From: Planotetraspora thailandica
Lineage (GTDB): Bacteria > Actinomycetota > Actinomycetes > Streptosporangiales > Streptosporangiaceae
Direction: 5' to 3'
Assembly: GCF_016863335.1 (NCBI RefSeq)
Contig: NZ_BOOR01000014.1
Coordinates: forward strand, 1 to 61,166
DNA length: 61,166 bases
Part shown: positions 51,660 through 59,700 of the stretch, piece by piece
Numbering within the stretch: the stretch's first letter is position 1
Layout: each line of letters starts with the position of its first letter
The notes under the pieces: model-generated
What the model saw: only the letters and a program-made list of their open reading frames with translations
Told to the model about the DNA's origin: nothing
Databases searched by the model: none
Program-made: the position numbers and the translations under genes

Positions 51660-51995
51660 TCACCCGCATGTCGGAGCGGTCGGAACGGGATTGCCCATCA
51701 CGACGTCAGCTGCGGTGGGGAAGCAGCTGACGCACTCTTCGTTGATTCGGTAGAGGCTGGACGTTCCCCGGTGCTCGACAAGCACGAACCGCACCTCTGA
51801 AAGGATCTTGAGATGGTGCGACACAGTTGACTGGCCGATGCCGGAGGCTGAGACGATCTCGCTCACGTTCATCGGTTTTCGATGCCTGGCCAGTAGGGAC
51901 ACGATCTGGATGCGGGTGGCATCTGCCAGAGCCTTGAACCAACCCGCGTATTCCTCAGCCTCGGCCCGATCGAGAGGCTTTGCTGCGACGTTCAT
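51660..51995 (-). CDS. arsR: ArsR-family repressor of the arsM operon
   Basis: The 111-residue repressor has WFKALADATRIQIVSLLARH and the recognition helix SGIGQSTVSHHLKILSEV. Its metal site is probably the C-terminal cysteine set EECVSCFPTAADVV plus PTCG, unlike the CVCD type of the other arsR in this window. I chose ATG at 51995 because an operator palindrome covers it; an upstream extension to 52061 is open but unsupported. It forms an operon with arsM. Confidence 0.9.
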   Translation of the reverse strand: MNVAAKPLDRAEAEEYAGWFKALADATRIQIVSLLARHRKPMNVSEIVSASGIGQSTVSHHLKILSEVRFVLVEHRGTSSLYRINEECVSCFPTAADVVMGNPVPTAPTCG

Positions 51996-52018
51996 CGTTA
52001 ATCGACGATAATCGATGA
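51992..52018. promoter_or_regulatory. ArsR operator over the second arsR start codon
   Basis: A 27-bp palindrome has arms TCATCG-3-ATCG and CGAT-3-CGATGA around a central A. It includes the start codon of the repressor gene at 51993-51995, so binding would prevent both transcription and use of a leaderless start. Confidence 0.82.
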
Positions 52019-52139
52019 AGCTCCCTAGTGGGAAGAGGAGGTCCGCTTTGTTCATCTGCATGAGCGGAATGCTCCGCGGGAGGGATCCACTCTTCCGACC
52101 AGCAGGCGGGCCGGACTGGAATGTTCGGCAGACGGGCTG

Positions 52140-53024
52140 ATGTCAGTCCATTCTGGATGTATGACACAGCCCTCCTCTCCCTCCGCTCATGGCCTTCAAC
52201 CGAAGATCACATGGGTGACTCGACGCGACATCTTCGACTACCTACGTGTCATGGACGGCGAGTGGTGGGGGCGCCTCAATGAGATCGTCTTCCTGGACGG
52301 TCTCTACGACCTGGACGCGTTGCCATCGAGTGATTCTCGATACGCGACAGCTCGCCGCGACATCATCCAGCATCGGATGAACAATCTTGACTGGGAAGAC
52401 GACTGGATCTTCGAAGATTCCCGGTTCCAGCTTCTCGACGCCCCTGACGAGATCCTCCTGGCGTTCCTGACACGGGTAGTTCATCCCGAGGTGCAGCCCA
52501 ATGTCGACCGAGCCGCCCGGCAGGTCGATGAACTGAACCGGCTCCTCGAACCAGATGGCTGGGTTCTGCGGGCTCATGAGTTCTTGTCGGGTCGGCCGAT
52601 CTACGCTCCAGTCGCGACAGCCAATGCTGCAGGCCCAGTAATCCCCTTGCCGCTCCGGGATGATGACACCAGCAAACTCGATCTCGTCCTCGGTCTGGTG
52701 CATCACCTTCTCGACGCAGACGGCCAAGGACTGGCCCGCGACCTTCTCCACGGTGCGACTCTCAGCCTGCGCCGTGACGGCGGATTCTTCCACCCGACGC
52801 CTGGCGACAACTGGAGGTCCGACAGTTACGAGGCTGTCCTTACCGTGGACCCCACTCTCGTCCCTGAGTTCAGCTCGACTGTGACTGATCTGATCTGGAA
52901 GCACTTGGGATCCGTGCTTAAGCGACTTGAACGCGAAGATGTCCTGTCTCTGGTGGTCGAGGCCGCGCTTCTATGCCGTACTGCCGCGAGGCGGCCTCGG
53001 CGTGTCGCAAGGAAGCCGCCGTAG
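52140..53024 (+). CDS. AbiJ-related protein (probable phage-defence domain)
   Basis: The 294-residue protein has an N-terminal domain like the AbiJ-NTD3 family: TRRDIFDYLRVMDGEWWGRL, FLDGLYDLDALPSSDSRYAT, RRDIIQHRMNNLDWEDDWIF and HEFLSGRPIY. The C-terminal part (about 180-280) lacks a motif I can name. The last 16 residues (CRTAARRPRRVARKPP) are Arg-rich and lie across the edge of a broken TetR gene, so the original C-terminus may be lost. ATG at 52140 lacks a good ribosome-binding site; ATG at 52161 is an alternative. It stands alone on its strand. Confidence 0.65.
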   Translation: MSVHSGCMTQPSSPSAHGLQPKITWVTRRDIFDYLRVMDGEWWGRLNEIVFLDGLYDLDALPSSDSRYATARRDIIQHRMNNLDWEDDWIFEDSRFQLLDAPDEILLAFLTRVVHPEVQPNVDRAARQVDELNRLLEPDGWVLRAHEFLSGRPIYAPVATANAAGPVIPLPLRDDDTSKLDLVLGLVHHLLDADGQGLARDLLHGATLSLRRDGGFFHPTPGDNWRSDSYEAVLTVDPTLVPEFSSTVTDLIWKHLGSVLKRLEREDVLSLVVEAALLCRTAARRPRRVARKPP

Positions 53025-53352
53025 CCATGAAGGATCCGAACTTGGGCTCAAAGACCGCCAAGAGCAGGTCGACCCGTCTCGGGAAGTGGCGATACAAGGT
53101 CCCGATCGCGAGCCCCGCAGATTTGGCGATGTCCTCCTATGAGGCGTCAACGCCGTGCTCGGCGAATGCCAGGCGCGCGGCCTCGAGGATTCGTTTACGG
53201 TTGCGAGCCGCGTCGCGGCGCAGACGTGGCGTGATGGGGGCCTCACGTTCTTCTCCCACCCTCTCAGAGAACAAGGTGAGGCACCCCTCACGACCGCCAC
53301 AGGGTGCTCGTCGGGGACGAACTATCCCACTCTCATACGACCGTACGGCCAC
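52975..53352 (-). pseudogene. TetR-family regulator, interrupted by a stop codon and truncated
   Basis: The frame reads RRDAARNRKRILEAARLAFA then EHGVDAS, a TAG stop near 53142, and on in the same frame EDIAKSAGLAIGTLYRHFPR followed by RVDLLLAVFEPKF. The TAG stands where Leu (TTG) is usual, so one base change explains it. The protein then runs into the end of the AbiJ-like gene, so the ligand domain is missing. It may once have controlled the SDR gene beside it. Confidence 0.78.
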
Positions 53353-54079
53353 CGTTCACATCGAGCACGGCACCGGTAATGAAGCGGGCCTGATCGCTGA
53401 TGAGGAACGCGATGGCCGCGGCGATGTCTTCCGGATCCGCAACGAATCCCAGCGGGGCCTGCGCCGCGAGCTGCTCCAGCGCCTCCCCCAAGGCCTCGGA
53501 TCCCGGGGTACGGGTTGGGCCGGGGCTCACGGAGTTCACGCGCACCCCGGCGGGACCGAACTCAGCCGCCCAGCTCTTGGTCAGCAGGTCCAAGGCCGCC
53601 TTGCTCGCTCCGTACACCGACAGCCCCGGAAGCGCGACTTCGGCGGCGAGCGTGGACACATTGACGATCGCGCCCCCGCCACGTGCCGCCATCGCCGGTG
53701 CGATGTTCGCGACCAAATAGAACGGGACCTTCAGGTTAGTGGCCAGCACCGCATCGAAAGTCGACTCCTCGGTGCCCGCCGTAGGCCCACCGGATCCGAT
53801 CGCCGCGTTGTTCACCAGAATGTTTAGGACGCCACCAGCAGACTCGGCGACCTTGGTCGCCTTGGCCGCGAGTTCCGCCGCGGACTGGGCATCACGTAGC
53901 TCGGCACCGACGAACTCGGCCCCTCCTCCTTCGGCGCGGATCCGCTCCACAACTTCCATGCCTCGGTCAGCGTCGCGGCCGGAAACCACGACGCGGACGC
54001 CGTCACGGGCGAGCTTGAGCGCAGTGGCACGACCGATTCCACTTGTCGAGCCGGTAATGAGGGCAGTCTTGGTCTCCAT
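53333..54079 (-). CDS. Short-chain dehydrogenase/reductase
   Basis: The 248-residue classical SDR has the cofactor motif ALITGSTSGIGRATALKLA, NILVNNAAIGSGG, catalytic Ser in IVNVSTLAAEVAL, YGASKAALD (Tyr/Lys) and a SPGPTRTPG loop. The acidic or basic residue after the second strand (SGRDADRG) points to NADP(H). The start at 54079 has GGAGAT seven bases upstream. It is followed by the broken TetR and preceded by a hydrolase gene, all on one strand. Confidence 0.88.
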   Translation of the reverse strand: METKTALITGSTSGIGRATALKLARDGVRVVVSGRDADRGMEVVERIRAEGGGAEFVGAELRDAQSAAELAAKATKVAESAGGVLNILVNNAAIGSGGPTAGTEESTFDAVLATNLKVPFYLVANIAPAMAARGGGAIVNVSTLAAEVALPGLSVYGASKAALDLLTKSWAAEFGPAGVRVNSVSPGPTRTPGSEALGEALEQLAAQAPLGFVADPEDIAAAIAFLISDQARFITGAVLDVNGGRTVV

Positions 54080-54179
54080 CGGGTATCTCCTCAGATGAAT
54101 GAGTTCAGGCGGGGCGGATGGGGTTCGGCTGAGTTGACGCGGTTGTGTGCAGGGGGTGGGGCCGCGTCGCCAGCTCCGA

Positions 54180-55118
54180 TCACAAGCTCTGCAGGAAGGC
54201 GACACGATCGGCGAACGCATGTCGTGCCAGCCCGGAGCCGGGCGCGAACTGGTCGAAGCCGTGGATCGCGCCGGGACGGACTGACAGATGTACGGCCACG
54301 CCGTGTTCCATGAGCCGCTCGGCGTAGGTCACGGTCTCTGCGCAGAAGAGATCCAACTGCCCAACCTCGAGGTAGGCCGACGGCATGTCATGGAGCGAGT
54401 CCGCACGAGCGACCGAAGCCGAAGCAGGCACCTCGTCCGTGCCGTACCTCTCGCCGAGATATGCCTGCCAGCCGGTGATGTTGTCGGCGACCGACCAGGC
54501 GAGGAACGGCTCAATAGCTGAGTCGGCGATCGCCGTGCGGTCGTCGAGCATCGGGTACACGAGGATTTGCGCGGCCAAAGGGCCGATCTGATGGTCGCGG
54601 CATACCAGCGCCGTTGCGGCCGCAAGGCCGCCCCCGGCGGAGTCACCCATGATTGCGACGCGCGCTCCGGGCGCATGTTCCGCAGCATGCCTGATCGCCC
54701 ACTCGACCGCTGCGACGCAGTCGTCGACGGCTCCCGGGAACGGTGATTCGGGCGCGAGACGGTAGTCGACTGCGATCAACGCCACCCCGGCCTCTGATGC
54801 GTATCGGCGGCAGACGTGGTCGTATCCGTCGAGGCTTCCCGCGATGAGGCCACCGCCGTGTACGTAGACGACAAGGGCATTCGGCGCATGCGTCGGCTTG
54901 TACATGCGCAGCGGGACGGCGTGCCCGTCGGATGACGGCACAGTGAAGTCGGCCGCTTCGATGCGGTCGTCCCGTGCTGCGGCGGCGGCCAGCGCGCCAT
55001 AGACGGAATCGATGGTCGCCCGCCGCGTCTGCCAGTCCCCGATGGCCGGCGGCGTCTGCGGAGTGGCGGCTGCGATCGCGCCGACCACCTCGAGAAGTTC
55101 GTTGTCGATGCTGAGCAC
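54180..55118 (-). CDS. Alpha/beta hydrolase of the hormone-sensitive-lipase family
   Basis: The 312-residue esterase/lipase has the oxyanion motif VYVHGGGLIAGS (HGGG, near residue 85), the nucleophile elbow MGDSAGGGLAAATAL, and a C-terminal His in GAIHGFDQFAP. The acid Asp is probably in VGQLDLF. The start at 55118 (GTG) follows GGAGGA. Carboxylic ester hydrolysis is expected; substrate unknown. Confidence 0.9.
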   Translation of the reverse strand: MLSIDNELLEVVGAIAAATPQTPPAIGDWQTRRATIDSVYGALAAAAARDDRIEAADFTVPSSDGHAVPLRMYKPTHAPNALVVYVHGGGLIAGSLDGYDHVCRRYASEAGVALIAVDYRLAPESPFPGAVDDCVAAVEWAIRHAAEHAPGARVAIMGDSAGGGLAAATALVCRDHQIGPLAAQILVYPMLDDRTAIADSAIEPFLAWSVADNITGWQAYLGERYGTDEVPASASVARADSLHDMPSAYLEVGQLDLFCAETVTYAERLMEHGVAVHLSVRPGAIHGFDQFAPGSGLARHAFADRVAFLQSL

Positions 55119-55337
55119 TGTGATCCTCCATGTTGTGGTGAGAGTTGTTCCGGGGTCGCCCGCGGCCATAGCCGCGTGAGCGGGTCTCCGGCAGCGGCGG
55201 CCGTCGTTGTTCAGCGAGCGGCAGCTGATCGATGGCATCCGCTGACGGGCCGGGCCGGTGTGCCCTGGCTTTCAGCGACGCGGCCATCTGTGGATCCGAA
55301 GCGCAAACCGGCCTAATGATTCGAACGTCGAACAGGC

Positions 55338-56074
55338 CTAGGACTGGCCCATGCCCCCGGAGGCGAACAGTTCGGTGCCGCTGACGAAGCCGGCGTCGGC
55401 GGAGGCCAGGAAGAGGACGGCCTTCGCCACCTCTCGGGGCTGCCCAAGTCGGCCAATGGTGGTAAGTGACATGAGATAGTCGCGCGCCTCGGGGGAGAGT
55501 CGCCTCAGCGCCGGCGTGTCGACCGGGCCGGGGTGCAGTACGTTGACGCGGATGCCGCGGCCGGACAGTTCGACGCTCCATACCCGCGCGAACGAGCGCA
55601 GCGCCGCCTTACTGGCCGCGTAGACCGAGGATCCGGGCATCGCCTTCCCTGCGGCGGCCGATCCATTGAGGATGATGGAGCCCCCTCGGTCATCGGCTCG
55701 GCGGCGCGCTGCGCGGCGAACAGCGTGCCACGGACGTTGAGGCCGAAGATTTCATCGAAGCTGGCCGACGTGATCTCGTTCAGGGGTTCCTGGAGTTTGC
55801 CGACCCCTGCGCTGGCGTAGAGGATGTCCAGCTTCCCTGCTTCGGCCGTGATGGTGGCGAATAGGGTCTCGATGTCTTCCAGGCCGGCCGCATCAGCGCG
55901 GATTCCTCGCAGTCGCGGGCCGAGACGGCTCGCCGCGTCGTCGAGAGGCTGCTGGCGCCGGCCGGTGATGTAGACCAGGGCGCCTTCCTCCACGAACAGC
56001 TCTGCGGTGGCCAGTGCCATTCCCGATGAGCCGCCCGTGATGAGCGCGACCTTCCCGTCGAGCTTGCCCGACAT
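55338..56074 (-). pseudogene. SDR gene broken by a one-base shift in a G run
   Basis: From 56074 the frame reads MSGKLDGKVALITGGSSGMA and runs through LYASAGVGKLQEPLNEITSA to AAEPMTEG. Near 55680 a run of G residues is one short, and coding continues in the next frame as PGSSVYAASKAALRSFARVW, PGPVDTPALRRLSPEARDYL and SGTELFASGGMGQS. Both cofactor and active-site parts are present. With one base restored it would be a normal 245-residue SDR. A homopolymer sequencing error is a serious alternative. Confidence 0.85.
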
Positions 56075-56238
56075 GCACTTCTCCTTCATTACGTGGCCGG
56101 CTGGCCGTCCGGCGCGGGCGACGTACCTGCGTCACGTGGTTGCCGGGCGAGCACTCGTGCCCCTAGCTAGGTTGTATCGGCACACTATCTGATGCGTGCG
56201 CAGGCACCTAAATCTGGGGGCATGTAGACGCTGGTAGT

Positions 56239-56760
56239 GTGGATTTCGTGAAGGCGCCCCGAACAACGTCCGCGGTCATCTCCCAGCCGGAACAGGACGG
56301 CTGGTTCGGACTGATCTACGCCCAGGCGGCCATGCGGTCACGGATCGAGGCCGTACTTATGGAACGCCACCGGCTCTCGTTCAGCGCTTTCGAGATCCTC
56401 TGCCGCCTCAAGGACTTCGAACCACAGCCTGTCCGCTCCCTGGCGAGTGAGCTGGTGACCGTCAGTCCTACCCGGGCGTCCCGGCTCGTGCAAGATCTGA
56501 TCGACGCTGGCCACCTGGTACGCGGTGCTAACCAAGCTGATGGCCGGATTTCTCTGATCAGCCTGACCGAGGAGGGGCGCCGCTACATCCAGATCGTGGC
56601 GCGGACCTTCGAAGAATCAATTAAGCAGTTCTTCGTCGACGTCCTCGATGCGGACGACATTGCCGCGCTGGCGCGGATCTGGCGGAAGCTGGAAACAGCT
56701 GAGGACTCACCGGAAAGTCACAGAAAAGACCTCCACTCGTCCGATGTCGACAGGTCGTGA
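56239..56760 (+). CDS. MarR-family transcriptional regulator
   Basis: The 173-residue protein has the MarR winged helix (LSFSAFEILCRLKDFEPQPV, SELVTVSPTRASRLVQDLID, GRISLISLTEEGRRY). The GTG start at 56239 gives a plausible N-terminal helix. It is divergent from the frameshifted SDR gene across 164 bp and may regulate the SDR/hydrolase set on the other strand. The inducer is unknown. Confidence 0.88.
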   Translation: MDFVKAPRTTSAVISQPEQDGWFGLIYAQAAMRSRIEAVLMERHRLSFSAFEILCRLKDFEPQPVRSLASELVTVSPTRASRLVQDLIDAGHLVRGANQADGRISLISLTEEGRRYIQIVARTFEESIKQFFVDVLDADDIAALARIWRKLETAEDSPESHRKDLHSSDVDRS

Positions 56761-56864
56761 CTGGCACTCATCCGCTGAGCGCCCTCGGCAGGGTCGCACC
56801 GTAGGTGTCCGCACTACGGGGGAGCTTCAGAACGACACAGCTCTGGGCGTAAAGCAGGCGTAGG

Positions 56865-57527
56865 TCAGCCCTTGGCTCCAAGAAGCCGGGTCAGGAACTG
56901 CTCCCGGCTGAGCGCCTCACCGGGGAGCGGACTCGGCGCATCCGCCCGCAGCCCGTCGAGCAGGATCGGCACGAAGCGGCGCCACAGTTGCGGGTCGGCC
57001 TCGCCAAAGGTCTCGATCAGGTGGGTCATCACAGACATCAGCACGCCGATGTCTGTCGCTGCAAGATCGGCGCGGATCACCCGCTGCTCGCGACCACGCT
57101 GCAAAAGCAGCTCGATACAGCGTTCGACTCGGCTCTGCGCATCGTTGGCGTCGGGCTCTGAGGTTTGCGTGCTCCTCAGAAGTTCCCCAAGAGCGCGCTT
57201 GCTCGCCTGAGGCTCGAGCACAGCCTCGAAGAAGGCCGTGAGTCCAGCGGCCGCATCCTCCATCCTCGCCGCCCTCTCCGCGGCGTCAAGCATCGCTTCC
57301 ATCGTCTCGGCCAGCACTGCCTGCGCCAGAACGTACTTGTTGGGGAAGTGACGATAGGCGGTCCCCACGCCCACGCCGGCTCGTCGCGCCACATCGTCCA
57401 GCGTCGGCATCATGCCAGCCGCGTCGAACAGCTCGGCGCCGGCCGCGATCAATGCCGCACGGTTCCGCGTCGCGTCCTTGCGCCGTGCCCGCTGATCAGC
57501 CGACTGGTTCGTCGCGTTCTCATCCAT
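56865..57527 (-). CDS. TetR-family transcriptional regulator
   Basis: The 220-residue protein has an N-terminal TetR helix-turn-helix (RNRAALIAAGAELFDAAGMM, VARRAGVGVGTAYRHFPNKY) and a helical ligand domain ending in PSPLPGEALSREQFLTRLL. It is divergent from the aldo/keto reductase at 57648 and its region holds two 16-bp operator-like repeats. It probably represses the reductase-SDR operon. Confidence 0.9.
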   Translation of the reverse strand: MDENATNQSADQRARRKDATRNRAALIAAGAELFDAAGMMPTLDDVARRAGVGVGTAYRHFPNKYVLAQAVLAETMEAMLDAAERAARMEDAAAGLTAFFEAVLEPQASKRALGELLRSTQTSEPDANDAQSRVERCIELLLQRGREQRVIRADLAATDIGVLMSVMTHLIETFGEADPQLWRRFVPILLDGLRADAPSPLPGEALSREQFLTRLLGAKG

Positions 57528-57560
57528 GCGGCTCCTCACCTCACAGCATCAGACCGGAAT

Positions 57561-57612
57561 CGGAGATCGGTCTCCGCTATGCTAGCTTCCACGTAACGGA
57601 GATACATCTCCG
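57561..57612. promoter_or_regulatory. Paired TetR operators (CGGAGA inverted repeats)
   Basis: CGGAGATCGGTCTCCG (57561-57576) and CGGAGATACATCTCCG (57597-57612) share the arms CGGAGA/TCTCCG, 36 bp apart. They flank the sequence TATGCTAGC where a promoter is likely. The adjacent TetR gene is the obvious binder. Confidence 0.8.
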
Positions 57613-57647
57613 GTACGGACGTTCGCTTTGCTTTGAGGAGGATCGCC

Positions 57648-58619
57648 GTGCCTGTTGAACGGATCATCTTCGGCACCATGACGCTCGGCTATCACGGGCG
57701 CGGCGCGCGTGTTCGCGATGCGTCCACAGCTCGCTCGATGCTCGATCTGTTTCATGATCGCGCCTACCGCGAGGTCGACACCTGCTACGTGTACGGCGAC
57801 GGATCCTGCGAGCAGATGCTCAGCGATCTGCATGCCCCCGACACGTTCGAGATCGCCGTCAGATACGACCCCCTCGCCACCGAACGAGGACACGAGCCGG
57901 ACGTGCTCCGCGCCTCCCTGCGGGCGAGCCTTGACCGGCTTCGGGCAGAGCGCGCCGACCTGCTCTACCTCAATGTGCGCGCACAGGACACGCCATGGGA
58001 GAACACGCTGCGCACCGTTCATGAGCTCCATGACGAAGGCGCCATCGCCGAGTTCGGACTGAGCAACGTCGCCGCTGACGACATCGAGGAGACGATGGCC
58101 ATCGTCGAGGACAACGGCTGGCTCCGCCCCACGGTCTACCAGGGTCTCTACAACGCCGCGACCCGTGCGGCGGAGACCGAACTGATGCCGGTCCTTCGGC
58201 GGCACGGGCTTCGTTTCCATGCCTACAACCCGCTCGCGGGCGGGGCCTTCGCTCCGTCCTTCGGCGACGAAGCCGCCGTGGACTCCGGATCGCGGTTCGA
58301 CGGAAGTCATGCCCAAGGCGCGCAGTACCGCCGCCGTTACTGGAACGAGCCGTACCTGCAGGCGATGCGCACATTCAAGGCCAGTTGCGAATCGTCTGGG
58401 ATCTCGCCGACCGATGCGGCCCTGCGCTGGCTCGTGCATCACTCGCACCTCGACGGCGTACACGGCGACGGGATCATCCTCGGCGCATCCCGCCTCGAAC
58501 ACCTCGCCCAGAACCTCGATGCGGTGCAGGACGCGCCACTGCCTCCCGAGCTACTCAGAGCGATCGACGAAGCGAGCGAGACCGCTCGCTTGGCCTGGCC
58601 GTCAGTGCGTCCAGCCTGA
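57648..58619 (+). CDS. Aldo/keto reductase (AKR7-like) with substituted catalytic residues
   Basis: The 323-residue protein resembles aflatoxin-aldehyde-reductase-type enzymes (FGTMTLGY, FHAYNPLAGGAF, WNEPYLQAM, LRWLVHHSHLDG). The catalytic Tyr region DTCYVYGDG is kept. The strand that normally has the catalytic Lys reads EIAVRYDP, and the one with His reads LLYLNVRAQD, so Lys is replaced by Arg or lost and His by Asn. GTG at 57648 follows GAGGAGG. It is in an operon with the SDR at 58660. Activity may be altered. Confidence 0.85.
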   Translation: MPVERIIFGTMTLGYHGRGARVRDASTARSMLDLFHDRAYREVDTCYVYGDGSCEQMLSDLHAPDTFEIAVRYDPLATERGHEPDVLRASLRASLDRLRAERADLLYLNVRAQDTPWENTLRTVHELHDEGAIAEFGLSNVAADDIEETMAIVEDNGWLRPTVYQGLYNAATRAAETELMPVLRRHGLRFHAYNPLAGGAFAPSFGDEAAVDSGSRFDGSHAQGAQYRRRYWNEPYLQAMRTFKASCESSGISPTDAALRWLVHHSHLDGVHGDGIILGASRLEHLAQNLDAVQDAPLPPELLRAIDEASETARLAWPSVRPA

Positions 58620-58659
58620 CTCTCACAGACAACGAAAAGACACGAAGGAGATCACTGAT

Positions 58660-59490
58660 ATGTCGAACACACCAAAGACCTGGTTCATCACCGGAGCATC
58701 GCGAGGCTTGGGAGCCCAGTGGGCGGAAGCCGCGCTCTCTCGCGGCGATCGTGTTGCCGCGGCCGCCCGCTCCGCCAGCACGCTGGACTCACTCGCTGAG
58801 AACTACGGCGACCTAGTCCTTCCCCTGGAGCTCGACGTCACGGACGAGGCCGCAGTACATCGGGCGGTCGCGGCTGCCGAAGAGCGGTTCGGCGGGATCG
58901 ACATCCTCGTCAACAACGCGGGACAAGCCGTGATGGGAGCGGTAGAGGAAGTCACGGCCGCCCAGGCCCGTGAGCAGATGGAGGTCAACTACTTCGGCGC
59001 CTTCTACACGTCGCAGGCAGTCGTGCCGCACATGAGGAACCGTCGCAGCGGTCGGATCATCCAGATCTCCTCAATGGGCGGGGTCGTGGCGCTTCCAACT
59101 ATGGGGACGTACCACGCGACTAAGTGGGCACTGGAGGCGTTGAGCCAAGCGTTGGCGGCGGAGGTCGCGGAGTACGGCGTGCATGTCACGCTCGTCGAGC
59201 CGCTCATGTTCCCGAGCGAGCTCGGGAACATGGCGCCACAGATGCCCGCATACGACCACGCACGCGCGCTGGTGATGGCCGGGTTCGAGGGCACGGGAAT
59301 CGCCCCAGGAGACCCTGCGGCGGCTGGGCGAGCAATGCTTACCCTCGCCGATGACCCCAATCCTCCGCTGAGGACTCTGTTCGGCGCGAACGGGCTTCCA
59401 CTCATCCGCCCGGAGTACGCCCGCCGGATTGCCCTCTGGGAGGAGTGGGACCACCTCGCACAGCTCGCACAGGGGACCTCGCCAGCCTGA
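58660..59490 (+). CDS. Short-chain dehydrogenase/reductase
   Basis: The 276-residue SDR has TWFITGASRGLGAQWAEAAL at the N-terminus, DILVNNAGQAVMG, catalytic Ser in IIQISSMGGVVALPT, and YHATKWALEALSQAL. The RS pair after the second strand (AARSAST) suggests NADP(H). The start follows AAGGAG. It belongs to the retinol-dehydrogenase-like classical SDRs and is probably co-expressed with the reductase 40 bp upstream. The substrate is unknown. Confidence 0.9.
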   Translation: MSNTPKTWFITGASRGLGAQWAEAALSRGDRVAAAARSASTLDSLAENYGDLVLPLELDVTDEAAVHRAVAAAEERFGGIDILVNNAGQAVMGAVEEVTAAQAREQMEVNYFGAFYTSQAVVPHMRNRRSGRIIQISSMGGVVALPTMGTYHATKWALEALSQALAAEVAEYGVHVTLVEPLMFPSELGNMAPQMPAYDHARALVMAGFEGTGIAPGDPAAAGRAMLTLADDPNPPLRTLFGANGLPLIRPEYARRIALWEEWDHLAQLAQGTSPA

Positions 59491-59518
59491 AATCCGCGAG
59501 GCCATGAGCACCATACAG

Positions 59519-59558
59519 AGTCAGTGTCGAGCATCCACAGGGATGCTCGACACTGACT
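59519..59558 (+). terminator. Perfect 18-bp hairpin after the SDR gene
   Basis: The arms 59519-59536 and 59541-59558 are exact reverse complements with a 4-nt ACAG loop. The hairpin lies 28 bases after the SDR stop and probably terminates the operon. No T-run follows. The rest of 59559-59700 shows nothing I can assign. Confidence 0.7.
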
Positions 59559-59700
59559 TGCAACCGTCCACCCTCTCAACCGGGCGACGGTCACAACCGC
59601 ACCGAGTTTCGTGGACACTCTGATGTTCACCGGCTTTCGTAGAGTCGCTTTGGTTGACTTGCATGTCTCGATCCTCAGGAGAGGTCAGCATGCCGAGGAG

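Noticed and set aside
59519-59558. The perfect hairpin as an insertion-sequence end or attachment site.
   Set aside because: It is a short stem-loop just after an operon and about 145 bp from the true IS630 end, so a terminator is the simpler reading.
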